A stretch of DNA of 64,000 bases from the NCBI RefSeq assembly GCF_000148645.1, contig NC_014541.1, positions 1,178,001 through 1,242,000 of the forward strand, given 5' to 3'. Shown here piece after piece: positions 24,869 to 34,633 of this stretch. This DNA is from Ferrimonas balearica DSM 9799 (GTDB lineage Bacteria; Pseudomonadota; Gammaproteobacteria; Enterobacterales; Shewanellaceae). Both the position numbers and the translations under genes were made by a program. The notes beneath the pieces are model-generated. The model did no database searches. It saw nothing but the letters and a program-made list of their open reading frames with translations, and had not been told where the DNA came from. The first letter of the stretch is position 1; each line of letters starts with the position of its first letter.

Positions 24869-27601
24869 ATGTCACCGTTTAAGCCAAGTGTGCTGACGCT
24901 GGCTCTGGTTGCTGCAGGTATGAGTGCTGTTGCCTATGCGGCGGAAGAGAACGCGCCGCAGCAGGATGAAGCCCAGACTGTTGAAGTCATTGAAGTCCGC
25001 GGCATCCGCCGCTCTCTGGCCGCTGCCCAGGCCGAAAAGATGGATAACACCTCCATCGTTGAAGCCATCTCGGCGGAAGACATCGGCAAACTGCCTGACA
25101 ACAGCATCGCCGAATCCCTGGCCCGCCTGCCGGGCCTGACCACCCAGCGACTGAACGGTCGTGCCAACGTGGTTTCCATCCGTGGTCTCGCCCCCGATTT
25201 CACCACCGCCACCCTCAACGGCCGTGAGCAGGTGACCGTGAATGAGAACCGCGGCGTCGAATTCGACCAGTATCCCTCCGAACTCATCAACTCTGCCGTG
25301 GTGTACAAAACCCCGGACGCCAGCGTGATGGCCCAGGCCATCGGTGGCACCGTGGACCTGCAAACCGTCCGCCCGCTGGCGCACGGTGAGCGCACCATCG
25401 TGGTTAACGGCCGTTACGAAGAGAACGACATGGACCAGCTGAACCCGGATGTGGACAACACCGGTTACCGCTTCAGCTTCTCCTACATCGACCAGTTTAT
25501 GGACGACACCCTGGGCGTGGCCCTGGGTCTCTCCTCCATGTCCAGCCCCAGCCAGTTTGAGCGTACCCACATCTGGGGTTACCCGGAAACCGGCGCTGCC
25601 GAAGGCAACCCGCTGGTGATGGGCGGTTACAAGCCTTACGTCCAGTCCTCTGAGCTGGAGCGTGACGGCCTGATGGCGGTGATTGAGTTTGCCCCGAACG
25701 ACCGCCTGCACTCCGTACTGGACGTGTTCTACACCGACTTCCAGGACAACTACAGCCTGCGTGGTGCTGAGATCCCGCTGGCGTGGAGTGCCGCCCAGCT
25801 TGACCCCAACAGCGTCGTCGTTGAAGACGGCCTGGTGACCGAAGGCACCTTTAACGGCGTCAAGCCGCTGATCCGTAACGATTACGAAGATCGCGACGCC
25901 GACCTGGCCGCAGTGGGCTGGAACATCAGCTACATCCTCAGCGACCTGTGGAGCGCCGAGGCCGACCTGTCCTACTCCAAAGCCAACAGCCAGACCTTCT
26001 CACTGGAGAGCTACTCCGGCATCGGTCGTGGTTACGACGAAGGACTGCAGGACACCTTCGACTTCGTGATGACCAACGAAGGCGCCATCTTCAACACCAA
26101 CACCAACTACGCCGACCCGGCGCTGGTGCAGCTGGGCAACCCGCAGGGCTGGGGCTTTGCCAACGGCATCCAGGATGGCTTTATCAATGACATCGAGCTG
26201 GAAGACGAACTGGCGGCCTTCCGCCTGAGCGCCGCCCGCATCATTGAGTCCGGTGCCATCTCCCAGGTGGAGTTCGGGGTGAACTACACCAACCGGGAAA
26301 AAACCAAGGATTACCAAGCCGCTTACCTGCAGCTGAAGGACAACGCCGCCACGCCGGTGCCGTCCGAGTACCTGCTGCCCTCCGTTGACCTGGGCTTTAT
26401 CGGCATCGGTGACCTGCTCAGCTTCGACTCCCGCGCTCTGTACAACAGCGGCAACTTCTACAACGAGTTCGACGCACTGCAACTGGATGCCTGGCGCCAG
26501 ACCAAGTCCTGGAGCGTCAAGGAAGAGGTGATGACCCCGTACGTCAAAGCCGACATCCTGACCGAGCTGTGGGACCTGCCGCTGAAAGGTAATGTGGGCG
26601 TGCAGGGGGTTTACACCGACCAAAGCTCCGACGGCTACGGCACCTACGTGGATGAGAACGGTGGCATCCAGGTGGTTCCGCTGTCCGGTGGCAGCGATTA
26701 CTGGGAGATCCTGCCCAGCCTGAACCTGAGCCTGGAAGTGGCCGACAGCCAGTACGTGCGTCTGGGCATCGCCCGCACCCTGGCCCGTGCCCGCATGGAC
26801 CAGATGAACGCCAGCCTGGAGCTGTCCTACAACGCCGATAAGGTGGATTCCACCGACATCGAAGACTCCCCGTGGGGCGGCAGCGGCGGCAACCCGGAGC
26901 TTGAGCCGTGGATGGCCTGGCAGTATGACCTGAGCTACGAGAACTACTTCTCTGACACCAGCTACTTCGCCGCCGCGATCTACTACAAAGACCTGGAAAA
27001 CTACATCTTCCAGCAGCAGACCATCGGCGACTTCACCGGCATTCCGGTGGCGGGCGAAGAACCGGCGCTGCGCGAAGGTTACGTCAGCATCTGGCAGAAC
27101 GGCCAGGGCGGTTACATCTGGGGTGGTGAGCTGACCCTCTCCGTCACCGGTGACCTGCTGCACGATGCCCTGTCCGGCTTCGGCGCGTCCGTGAACTACT
27201 CCTACACCGACAGTGAAGTGAAGGAGACCAGCGACAGCGAGCCGCTGGAGCTGCCGGGCCTGTCTGAAGACGTGATCAACTCCAGCGTCTACTACGAAGA
27301 CTACGGCTTCCAGGTTCGGGTCAGCGCCCGTTACCGCTCCGAGTTCCTCGGTGAAGTCAGCGGCCTCAGCCTGGCCCGCGACAAGCGTTACGTCGACGCG
27401 GAAACCCTGGTGGATGCCCAGATCGGTTACGACTTCTCCTACTCCGGCATCGCCGCACTGGAAGGTCTGACCCTGCTTATCCAGGGCCTGAACCTGACCG
27501 ATGAACCGTTCAAAACCTACGAGAATGACGACAAGCGCCTGGTGCGTGACTACCAGAGCTACGGTCGTACCATCCTGGTTGGCGGCAGCTACACCTTCTA
27601 A
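24869..27601 (+). CDS. TonB-dependent receptor for maltodextrin
   Basis: The 910-residue receptor has a signal peptide ending at AYAAEE, a plug domain (about residues 40-170: VEVIEVRGIRRSL, IGKLPDNSIAESLARLPG, VSIRGLAPDFTTATLNG, GGTVDLQT) and a long barrel ending in GGSYTF. The plug sequence is of the type linked to oligosaccharide uptake in Shewanella, Caulobacter and Xanthomonas. Placed between glucosidase and amylase genes and behind the palindromic operator, it most likely imports maltodextrins across the outer membrane with TonB energy. GGGGGAG precedes the ATG and a terminator follows the stop. Confidence 0.93.
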   Translation: MSPFKPSVLTLALVAAGMSAVAYAAEENAPQQDEAQTVEVIEVRGIRRSLAAAQAEKMDNTSIVEAISAEDIGKLPDNSIAESLARLPGLTTQRLNGRANVVSIRGLAPDFTTATLNGREQVTVNENRGVEFDQYPSELINSAVVYKTPDASVMAQAIGGTVDLQTVRPLAHGERTIVVNGRYEENDMDQLNPDVDNTGYRFSFSYIDQFMDDTLGVALGLSSMSSPSQFERTHIWGYPETGAAEGNPLVMGGYKPYVQSSELERDGLMAVIEFAPNDRLHSVLDVFYTDFQDNYSLRGAEIPLAWSAAQLDPNSVVVEDGLVTEGTFNGVKPLIRNDYEDRDADLAAVGWNISYILSDLWSAEADLSYSKANSQTFSLESYSGIGRGYDEGLQDTFDFVMTNEGAIFNTNTNYADPALVQLGNPQGWGFANGIQDGFINDIELEDELAAFRLSAARIIESGAISQVEFGVNYTNREKTKDYQAAYLQLKDNAATPVPSEYLLPSVDLGFIGIGDLLSFDSRALYNSGNFYNEFDALQLDAWRQTKSWSVKEEVMTPYVKADILTELWDLPLKGNVGVQGVYTDQSSDGYGTYVDENGGIQVVPLSGGSDYWEILPSLNLSLEVADSQYVRLGIARTLARARMDQMNASLELSYNADKVDSTDIEDSPWGGSGGNPELEPWMAWQYDLSYENYFSDTSYFAAAIYYKDLENYIFQQQTIGDFTGIPVAGEEPALREGYVSIWQNGQGGYIWGGELTLSVTGDLLHDALSGFGASVNYSYTDSEVKETSDSEPLELPGLSEDVINSSVYYEDYGFQVRVSARYRSEFLGEVSGLSLARDKRYVDAETLVDAQIGYDFSYSGIAALEGLTLLIQGLNLTDEPFKTYENDDKRLVRDYQSYGRTILVGGSYTF

Positions 27602-27621
27602 TCCGGTGTTAACTGCCTGAG

Positions 27622-27659
27622 AAAGGGCCCCTGTAATGTGTGTTGCAGGGGCCTTTTTT
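27622..27659 (+). terminator. terminator or attenuator after TonB receptor
   Basis: GGCCCCTG (27626-27633) pairs with CAGGGGCC (27646-27653), followed by six T residues. Because the next genes lack an obvious operator, partial read-through into the halogenase-like gene is possible. Confidence 0.85.
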
Positions 27660-27783
27660 GCCCTTTGGCGAGTCCGTTTCCACAGCGGCTTCGCCACAGG
27701 GTAAAACCCGTCTTACCCACCGGCCATCCATAGCCAGTGACAACGACCTCCCAATGATGGGGCCCTGCAGCAAGGAGTGGGCA

Positions 27784-29283
27784 ATGCAGCGACAACAGGT
27801 GGTGATCCTCGGCGGCGGCAGCGCCGGCTGGATGACGGCAGCGATGCTGGCCAGAGTGCTGGGGAGCGCGGTTTCACTCACGCTGGTGGAGTCGGAGCAG
27901 ATCGGTACCGTCGGGGTCGGTGAAGCCTCCATCCCGCCACTGGCGCTGTTTAACCAGGCGCTGGGCATCGACGAAGCCGAATTTATGGCCGCCACCGCTG
28001 CCACCTTCAAGCTGGGCATTCAGTTTGAGCACTGGGGCCAGCAGGGTGACCGCTACCTCCATGCTTTTGGTGCCATCGGCCGCGACCTTGGCCTGACCCC
28101 GTTTCACCATCTTTGGCTGCAGCAGCAACCCGATGAGGTAGCCGATCTGTGGCAATACTCTCTCAACGCCCAGGCCGCCGAGCAACACCGTTTTGCCCGG
28201 CTGGACCGCATCGACGGCACCCCGCTGGCAGGGCTGACCCACGCCTACCACTTCGACGCGGGTCGCTACGCCGCCTATCTGCGCCAGTACGCCGAGCAGC
28301 GCGGCGTGGTGCGTATCGAAGGGCGGGTGGAACAGGTGGAGCAGGCAGCCAATGGCGACATTCAGGCGCTGCGGCTGGCGGATGGCCGCCGGATTGAGGG
28401 TCAGCTGTTTATCGACTGCTCCGGCCTGGCGGCACGGCTGATTGAGCAGACTTTGGGCAGTGGCTTTGAGGACTGGTCACACTGGCTGCCCTGTGACCGC
28501 GCCTGGGCCGTGCCCAGCGCCAATACGGACACCCTGCGCCCCTACACCCGTGCCATCGCCCGTGAGGCGGGCTGGCAGTGGCAGATCCCGCTGCAACACC
28601 GCACCGGCAACGGTCTGGTGTTTGCCAGCCGTTTTCTGGATGAGGAGAACGCCCGGCAACAGTTGCTGGCCAACCTCGACAGCGAGCCTCTGGCCGAACC
28701 GCGCCTGATCCGCTTCCGGGTCGGCCGTCGCCGTCAGCAGTGGCATCGCAACTGCATCGCCATCGGCCTCTCCAGCGGCTTCCTTGAGCCGCTGGAATCC
28801 ACCAGCATCCACCTGATACAGAGCGCCATCATGCGACTGGTGAAGCTGTTTCCCTCAGCACAGGGGGAGATGGACGCTCTGCGCGACAGCTTTAATCGTG
28901 AATCGCAGCGGGAGTTTGAGCAGGTTCGCGACTTTATCATTCTCCACTACCACCTGAACCAGCGCGGCGATGCCCCGCTGTGGCGTCACACCCGCACCAT
29001 GGCGCTGCCAGAGTCGCTGGCCGCCAAACTTGCGCTGTTTGGTGAAAGTGGCCGTTTACTGCGACAGCAGGATGAGCTCTTCACCGAAGTGGCTTGGATG
29101 CAGGTGATGCTGGGGCAGGGGCTGGTGCCAAAAAGCGTTCATCCGCTGGCGCAGTCACTCAGCCCCGCGCAGTTGCAGGAGTTCCTGCTCAATCTGCGCA
29201 CCATCATCGGTCATACCGCCGGACGGTTGCCGTCCCACCAGGATTTCCTGGCCCGCTATTGCCCGATGCCGAACACCCCCTGA
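27784..29283 (+). CDS. tryptophan-halogenase-family flavoprotein
   Basis: The 499-residue protein carries the FAD loop GGGSAGW at residues 10-16, VGVGEASIPP near residue 44, a Lys at 76 in ATFKLGIQF aligning with the catalytic Lys of PrnA/RebH, and the WxWxIP motif (GWQWQIP) of flavin-dependent halogenases. Such genes are common beside TonB receptors of sugar loci, where their substrate is unknown. It could halogenate or oxidise an aromatic compound, but nothing in this sugar locus explains why. ATG 27784 follows AAGGAGTG; a longer frame upstream overlaps the terminator and is not favoured. Confidence 0.88.
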   Translation: MQRQQVVILGGGSAGWMTAAMLARVLGSAVSLTLVESEQIGTVGVGEASIPPLALFNQALGIDEAEFMAATAATFKLGIQFEHWGQQGDRYLHAFGAIGRDLGLTPFHHLWLQQQPDEVADLWQYSLNAQAAEQHRFARLDRIDGTPLAGLTHAYHFDAGRYAAYLRQYAEQRGVVRIEGRVEQVEQAANGDIQALRLADGRRIEGQLFIDCSGLAARLIEQTLGSGFEDWSHWLPCDRAWAVPSANTDTLRPYTRAIAREAGWQWQIPLQHRTGNGLVFASRFLDEENARQQLLANLDSEPLAEPRLIRFRVGRRRQQWHRNCIAIGLSSGFLEPLESTSIHLIQSAIMRLVKLFPSAQGEMDALRDSFNRESQREFEQVRDFIILHYHLNQRGDAPLWRHTRTMALPESLAAKLALFGESGRLLRQQDELFTEVAWMQVMLGQGLVPKSVHPLAQSLSPAQLQEFLLNLRTIIGHTAGRLPSHQDFLARYCPMPNTP

Positions 29284-29345
29284 TAACATGGCCCTGGCAA
29301 CGGCAGGGCTGAGAACCACCGATAACAACAACGAGAAGATGCACC

Positions 29346-31229
29346 ATGAAACGATTCCCCCTTCGTCCCCTGGCCGCCGCGCTCGCCGCTGCACTGGTTT
29401 CTGCTGTGGGCCTCACTGCCTGCAGTCAGACCCCGGAGCCGCAAGCCACCGTGGCCGAACCGGCCAGCAAAGCGGTGGTGTACCAGATGTTCACCCGCCT
29501 GTTTGGCAACACCGAAACCGCCAACCTGCCCTGGGGCACTCTGGAGCAGAATGGCGTCGGCAAATTTAACGACATCACCGACCAGGCGCTGGAAGGGATC
29601 AAAGAGCTGGGTGTCAGCCACGTCTGGTATACCGGCGTGCTGCACCATGCCGTGGTGGGGGATTACAGCCAATATGGCATCAGCAACGACGACCCGGACG
29701 TCATCAAGGGCCGCGCCGGTTCCCCCTATGCGGTGAAGGACTACTACAGCGTCAATCCGGACCTGGCCGAGAACCCGGCAGAGCGGATGGCGGAGTTCAA
29801 GGCACTGGTGGCGCGCAGCCATCGCCACGGACTCAAGGTGATCATCGACATCGTGCCCAACCACATCGCCCGGGATTACCAATCGCTGGGTAAGCCGGAC
29901 GGGGTGGAGGACTTTGGTGCCAACGACGACACCAGCGTGGAATACGCCCGCGACAACAACTTCTATTACGTGGTGGGGCAGCCGTTTCAGGTACCGCAGT
30001 GGCTGGACGGCTACGAGCCGCTTGGGGGCGAACCCCATCCGCTGGCGGACGGCCAGTTTGCCGAAAATCCGGCCAAGTGGACCGGCAACGGCGCCCGGGC
30101 GGCCCAGCCCCACTTCCATGACTGGTACGAAACCGTCAAGGTGAATTACGGCGTGCGGCCTGATGGCAGCCACGACTTCCCGGCACTGCCGGCGGAGTAC
30201 GCCCAAATGGATGTGACCGGGCACTATCAGTTCTGGCAGGGCAAGGACGTGCCGGATTCGTGGGAGAAGTTCCGCGACATCGTGCTGTTCTGGACCGAGT
30301 TCGGCATCGACGGCTTCCGCTACGACATGGCCGAAATGGTGCCGGTGGCGTTCTGGAGCTACCTCAACAGCCACATCAAGCAGGTGAACCCGGACGCCTT
30401 CCTACTGGCGGAGGTGTACCAGCCGGACCTCTACCGCGACTACCTGCATTTGGGCAAGATGGACTACCTGTATGACAAGGTGGACCTGTACGACACCCTG
30501 AAAGCGATCATCCAGGGGCGGGAGAGCACCGACGCCATCGTGCCGATCCAGGCCGCCAAGGCGGACATCGAGCACCATATGCTGCACTTCCTTGAGAACC
30601 ACGACGAGCAACGCATCGCCAGCCCGGATTTCGCCGGTAAGGCGGAGAATGCGCTGCCCGCCATGGTGCTGTCCGCCACCCTCAGTACCTCACCCACCAT
30701 GCTCTATTTTGGTCAGGATGTGGGGGAGCCCGGTGACGGCGATGCTGGTTTTGGCAAAGCCACCCGCACCACCATCTTTGACTACTGGGGTGTGCCGGCG
30801 CACCAGCGCTGGATGAACGATGGCGCCTTTGATGGCGGCGCGCTCACCGAACAGGAGCAGGCCCTGCGGGACTACTACGTTCGGCTGATGCAGTTTGTGG
30901 CCGACAGCCCGGCCCTGATGGGCCAGTATGCCGAGATCCACAGCGCCAACCGTGATACCACTGGCTACAACGACCGCCACTACAGCTTCCTGCGCTGGAA
31001 CGATCAGCAGCAACTGCTGGTGGTGAGCAACTTTGACCAAGCCAAAGGCAGCGAGATGGCACTCAGGGTGCCCGCTGAGCAGATCGCCCAGTGGCAACTT
31101 GCGGACGGGGAATATGCCCTGAACGATGCCCTCAGCGGTGAATCTCTGAGCCTGACCGTGCGTGACGGTGAGGGCCTCGTTGCCCTGACTCTGGCACCGC
31201 TGCAATCCCGCATTCTGGTGCGCCAGTAA
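29346..31229 (+). CDS. GH13 alpha-amylase, lipoprotein
   Basis: The 627-residue precursor has a lipoprotein signal ending VGLTAC (Cys26), so the enzyme should be membrane-anchored outside the cytoplasm. GH13 residues are visible: DIVPNHIA, the nucleophile Asp in GIDGFRYDMAEM near residue 325, Glu in FLLAEVYQ near 355 and Asp in LENHDEQRI near 420, followed by a C-terminal beta domain. It would cut starch or maltodextrins into pieces for the receptor and the GH31 enzyme. It starts 62 bases after the halogenase-like gene and is probably co-transcribed with it. Confidence 0.93.
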   Translation: MKRFPLRPLAAALAAALVSAVGLTACSQTPEPQATVAEPASKAVVYQMFTRLFGNTETANLPWGTLEQNGVGKFNDITDQALEGIKELGVSHVWYTGVLHHAVVGDYSQYGISNDDPDVIKGRAGSPYAVKDYYSVNPDLAENPAERMAEFKALVARSHRHGLKVIIDIVPNHIARDYQSLGKPDGVEDFGANDDTSVEYARDNNFYYVVGQPFQVPQWLDGYEPLGGEPHPLADGQFAENPAKWTGNGARAAQPHFHDWYETVKVNYGVRPDGSHDFPALPAEYAQMDVTGHYQFWQGKDVPDSWEKFRDIVLFWTEFGIDGFRYDMAEMVPVAFWSYLNSHIKQVNPDAFLLAEVYQPDLYRDYLHLGKMDYLYDKVDLYDTLKAIIQGRESTDAIVPIQAAKADIEHHMLHFLENHDEQRIASPDFAGKAENALPAMVLSATLSTSPTMLYFGQDVGEPGDGDAGFGKATRTTIFDYWGVPAHQRWMNDGAFDGGALTEQEQALRDYYVRLMQFVADSPALMGQYAEIHSANRDTTGYNDRHYSFLRWNDQQQLLVVSNFDQAKGSEMALRVPAEQIAQWQLADGEYALNDALSGESLSLTVRDGEGLVALTLAPLQSRILVRQ

Positions 31230-31262
31230 CCCATTGCCCATAACAATCCTAAGAGGCATGCA

Positions 31263-33629
31263 ATGAAACGGATTCTGACTCCACTGGCCGCAAGTCTGGC
31301 GCTGGCACTCTGCGCGCCGGGGCTGGCGGCCACCCTGACCGGCCACCATTTTGACGGCCGTGATCTGGTGCTGACCACCGATGAAGGCACGGTGACCCTG
31401 ACCGGTTATGGCGAAGGCGCGCTGGCGGTGCACTACCAGCAGCCGGGGGTAAAACAGCTGCCCAGCTTTGCCATTGATGAGCAGGCGCCCCGGGTGGCGG
31501 GCAAGCTGGTGCGCGATGGGGCGCAGTGGCAGTACCAACTGCCGGAGCTGACCGCGCTGATCGACACGGCGCCGTTTAAGCTCAGCTTTGTGCATCACGG
31601 TGAGGTGGTGCTGGCGGAAGAGCACGGCCTGTTTGTCCACGATAACCTGCGCGGATTCCGCTTTGCCCTGGAACCTCAGGAGAAGCTGGTGGGTGGCGGC
31701 CAGCGGGTGTTGGGGATGGACCGCCGTGGCCACCGTCTGCCGCTCTACAACAAGGCGTCCTACGGTTACACCACCCACGCCGAGCAGATGTACTACGGCC
31801 TGCCCGCGGTGCTCTCCTCCAATCAGTACGCGCTGGTGTTCGACAACAGCGCCACCGGCTGGATCGATCTGGGCAAAACCGAAAGCGACGTGTTGCAGTT
31901 TGAAGCCCAGGGGGGGCGCACCGCCTATCTGGTGGCCGCGGGCTCCGATTACCCCGAGGTGATTGAGAACCTGACCGCCGCCACCGGCCGTCAACCGTTG
32001 CCGCCACGCTGGGCGCTGGGCAACTACGCCTCTCGCTTTGGTTACCACACCGAGCAGGAAGCCCGCGATACCGTGGCCAAATTCCGCGATGAGGACTACC
32101 CGCTGGACGCCATCGTGCTGGACCTCTACTGGTTCGGCAAAGACGTGCAGGGCCATATGGGCAACCTGGCCTGGGACTACGAGGCCTGGCCAACACCGGA
32201 GCAGATGATCGCCGACTTTCAGGCGGACGGGGTGAACACCATCCTCATCACCGAGCCCTTTGTGCTGACCACCTCCAAGCGTTGGCAGGAGGCGGTGGAT
32301 GCAGATGCGCTGGCGCAGGACCTGGCGGGCAAGCCCAAAACCTTCGACTTCTACTTTGGCAACACTGGCCTTATCGACGTGTTTGCTGAGTCCGGTCAGC
32401 AGTGGTTCTGGAACATCTATCAGGGCCTGATGGAGCAGGGCGTGGCGGGCTGGTGGGGCGACCTCGGTGAGCCGGAAGTGCACCCCCATGACACCATCCA
32501 CGCCATCGGCACCGCCGACGAGGTGCATAACGCTTATGGTCACCAGTGGGCGCGGATGGTTTACGAAGGGTTGCGTCAGGCCCAGCCGGACCAGCGCCCG
32601 ATGATCATGATGCGCTCCGGCTTTGTCGGTTCACAGCGCTACGGCATGATCCCCTGGACCGGCGACGTCAGCCGCAGTTGGGGCGGATTGCAGCCGCAGG
32701 TGGAGCTGTCTTTGCAGATGGGCTTGCTGGGGCTGGGTTACACCCACTCCGACCTCGGCGGTTTTGCCGGTGGTGAGCAGTTCGACGCCGAGATGTACAC
32801 CCGCTGGATGCAGTACGGCGTGTTCCAGCCGGTGTACCGCCCCCACGCGCAGGAGAACATTGCGCCGGAGCCGGTATTCCACGACAAGGCCACCCGCGAC
32901 ATTCTGCGTGACTGGGTCAAGCTGCGATATCGCATGCTGCCCTACAACTACACCCTGGCTTACCAGAACAGCACCACCGGCATGCCGCTGATGCGCCCGC
33001 TGATGTTTGAAGCCGAGAGTGACCTGAGCTGGTTTGATAACAAGGATGCTTACCTGTGGGGCGATGCCTTCCTGGTGGCCCCGGTGGTGCAGCCGGGCGT
33101 GACTGAGGTGGCGGTGGCCCTGCCGGAGGGGGTCTGGTTTAACTACTTCAGCGGCCAGCGTCATGAAGGGGGCAGAACCGTCTCGGTACCGGTCACGCTG
33201 GAAACCCTGCCGGTACTGGTGCGGGCCGGCAGCTTTGTGCCGATGGTGGCGCCGATGCGCTCCACCGCGGACTATTCCAGTGCCGAGTTGACCCTGCACT
33301 ACTACCACGATGACAGCGTGACGCAGGCCAGCGGCGAGATGTACGAAGACGATGGCCGCAACCCGGATGCGCTGGTTAAGGGGGAGTACCAGTTGCTGAC
33401 TTTCAGTGCGGAAGCGGAGGCACAGGGGCTCACTATCAACCTGCAGCGTCGGGGTGATTACCCCGGTGCACCACAGCAACGGACGCTGGATCTGCAGCTT
33501 CACCACCTCGTTTCAGCGCCACAGTCGGTGACGGTGGACGGCACGGCTGTCCCGTTCCAATGGCAGGATGGGGTGCTGTCAGTGCCGGTACGGTGGCAGC
33601 AGGCCCGCCATCAGGTGGTGGTGCGTTAA
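31263..33629 (+). CDS. exported GH31 alpha-glucosidase
   Basis: The 788-residue protein has a signal peptide (MKRILTPLAASLALALCAPGLAA). An N-terminal beta-sandwich is followed by the GH31 barrel: LDLYWFGKDVQGHMGNL near residue 285, the nucleophile region AGWWGDLGEPEVHP near 398 and the acid/base region WTGDVSRSWGGLQPQ near 465. A C-terminal beta domain closes it. It is expected in the periplasm, releasing glucose from maltodextrins. AAGAGG lies before the ATG and the gene follows the amylase after 33 bases. Confidence 0.93.
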   Translation: MKRILTPLAASLALALCAPGLAATLTGHHFDGRDLVLTTDEGTVTLTGYGEGALAVHYQQPGVKQLPSFAIDEQAPRVAGKLVRDGAQWQYQLPELTALIDTAPFKLSFVHHGEVVLAEEHGLFVHDNLRGFRFALEPQEKLVGGGQRVLGMDRRGHRLPLYNKASYGYTTHAEQMYYGLPAVLSSNQYALVFDNSATGWIDLGKTESDVLQFEAQGGRTAYLVAAGSDYPEVIENLTAATGRQPLPPRWALGNYASRFGYHTEQEARDTVAKFRDEDYPLDAIVLDLYWFGKDVQGHMGNLAWDYEAWPTPEQMIADFQADGVNTILITEPFVLTTSKRWQEAVDADALAQDLAGKPKTFDFYFGNTGLIDVFAESGQQWFWNIYQGLMEQGVAGWWGDLGEPEVHPHDTIHAIGTADEVHNAYGHQWARMVYEGLRQAQPDQRPMIMMRSGFVGSQRYGMIPWTGDVSRSWGGLQPQVELSLQMGLLGLGYTHSDLGGFAGGEQFDAEMYTRWMQYGVFQPVYRPHAQENIAPEPVFHDKATRDILRDWVKLRYRMLPYNYTLAYQNSTTGMPLMRPLMFEAESDLSWFDNKDAYLWGDAFLVAPVVQPGVTEVAVALPEGVWFNYFSGQRHEGGRTVSVPVTLETLPVLVRAGSFVPMVAPMRSTADYSSAELTLHYYHDDSVTQASGEMYEDDGRNPDALVKGEYQLLTFSAEAEAQGLTINLQRRGDYPGAPQQRTLDLQLHHLVSAPQSVTVDGTAVPFQWQDGVLSVPVRWQQARHQVVVR

Positions 33630-33648
33630 CCTCGCCACCACCACAAAA

Positions 33649-33672
33649 AACGCCGCCCCAGAGGGCGGCGTT
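33649..33672. terminator. bidirectional terminator
   Basis: AACGCCGCCC and GGGCGGCGTT pair around CAGA between the convergent GH31 and barrel genes. The T run is better on the minus strand (plus-strand A run 33645-33650), so it mainly ends the barrel gene. Confidence 0.88.
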
Positions 33673-33692
33673 CTGTTTTGGCCGGATGCGAT

Positions 33693-34226
33693 TCAGAATG
33701 TGAACGTGGCGCCGATGGTGTACATCCAGGTCTCGTCCAGAATATCCAGGTACTCGATCTCGCCGCGGATGGCGAAGCTGCCCAGTTCAAACTCCAGCCC
33801 CAAACCGGCGGCAAAGTCGAAACCGTCATCGCTGCTCTTTTGACCCTCATACTTGGTGTCGGAATCCCAGTAGATGCCACCCAGCTTACCGAAACCACGG
33901 AGTGGGCCGAGCGGGATGCCACCAACGGCAAACACGTCGATGCCGTAGGGGTCTACCTTGGCGTTGCCGGCGGTGGGCGCACCCAAATCCCGGTAGCCAC
34001 CTTCAACCGCAAATACCGGGTTGAACTGGTAGCCCGCGAAGATTTTCCAGGCAAAATCGCTCTCATCAAACTCGGGGAAGTCGATGTCTTCAAAGTCGGC
34101 ATTGTCTTGCTGAATGCTTGCGCCACCAATGGCGGCACCGACGTAGAAGCCTTCATCTTTAGCCAGGGCAGGGGCACTGGCCAACGCCAGCAGGACGCTG
34201 AGCGCCAGAGTATTGCGTAACATCAT
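33693..34226 (-). CDS. small outer membrane beta-barrel protein
   Basis: The product (about 177 residues) has a signal peptide ending ASAPALA|KD, then strands with FYVGAAIGGAS, FAGYQFNPVFAVEGGYRDLG and a final FTF. This is the OmpA/OmpW-like eight-stranded barrel type; the exact family is not certain. Four ATG codons stand in a row (34223-34232) right after AAGGAG; the third, at 34226, has the best spacing. It interrupts the maltodextrin locus on the opposite strand, and a link to sugar uptake is unproven. Confidence 0.8.
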   Translation of the reverse strand: MMLRNTLALSVLLALASAPALAKDEGFYVGAAIGGASIQQDNADFEDIDFPEFDESDFAWKIFAGYQFNPVFAVEGGYRDLGAPTAGNAKVDPYGIDVFAVGGIPLGPLRGFGKLGGIYWDSDTKYEGQKSSDDGFDFAAGLGLEFELGSFAIRGEIEYLDILDETWMYTIGATFTF

Positions 34227-34232
34227 CATCAT

Positions 34233-34633
34233 CTCCTTTATGCAGCTTCCATGGCCGACCTTTGTGGCCGGTCCACCCCGTATCACTGCGTCACCTCAGG
34301 CAGCACAACGGTTCGGGGCGATCTGAGCCTAGTTCAGAATGGGATTACGGCAAGTTTTCCCCGGTTCGCCCAAAAAACCAGAACCCCTGGCATGTGGCGG
34401 TTTGAGCGGTGACTCTCCCCCGGATCAGACGTTTGCCAACGGGCAGGCAGGGCGGATCGCGCCGGGCCCGAATTGTGACCGGACGTGTCCGCCGCGATCC
34501 CCGCTTGGCTCAGAATCTTAAAAATGGTTATTTTGTATACAGTATCCACCCTGCTAGGTTGAATCAGGTTCCGGGGGCAGCAGCAACGCCCGCTGTCCGG
34601 GCATGGACCCTAACCCAAGCAAGGATGAAAACG
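34233..34633. other. intergenic region between divergent barrel and collagenase genes
   Basis: About 400 bases without a convincing gene. An open frame continues upstream of the collagenase start through this region but has no signal peptide or ribosome site. TATACA near 34538 could be a -10 box of the collagenase promoter. No copy of the TGMATACGTATGCA palindrome was found, so the collagenase is probably not in the sugar regulon. Confidence 0.5.

Noticed and set aside
26000-27697. Open frame of over 500 codons antisense to the TonB-receptor gene
   Set aside because: It is fully antisense to a well-supported receptor, has no ribosome site or recognisable domain, and its Val/Gly/Gln/His-rich composition is typical of the reverse complement of GC-rich genes.
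30690-32543. Open frame of over 600 codons antisense to the amylase and GH31 genes
   Set aside because: Spans two real genes and their gap on the other strand, lacks family motifs, and arises from GC-rich third positions.
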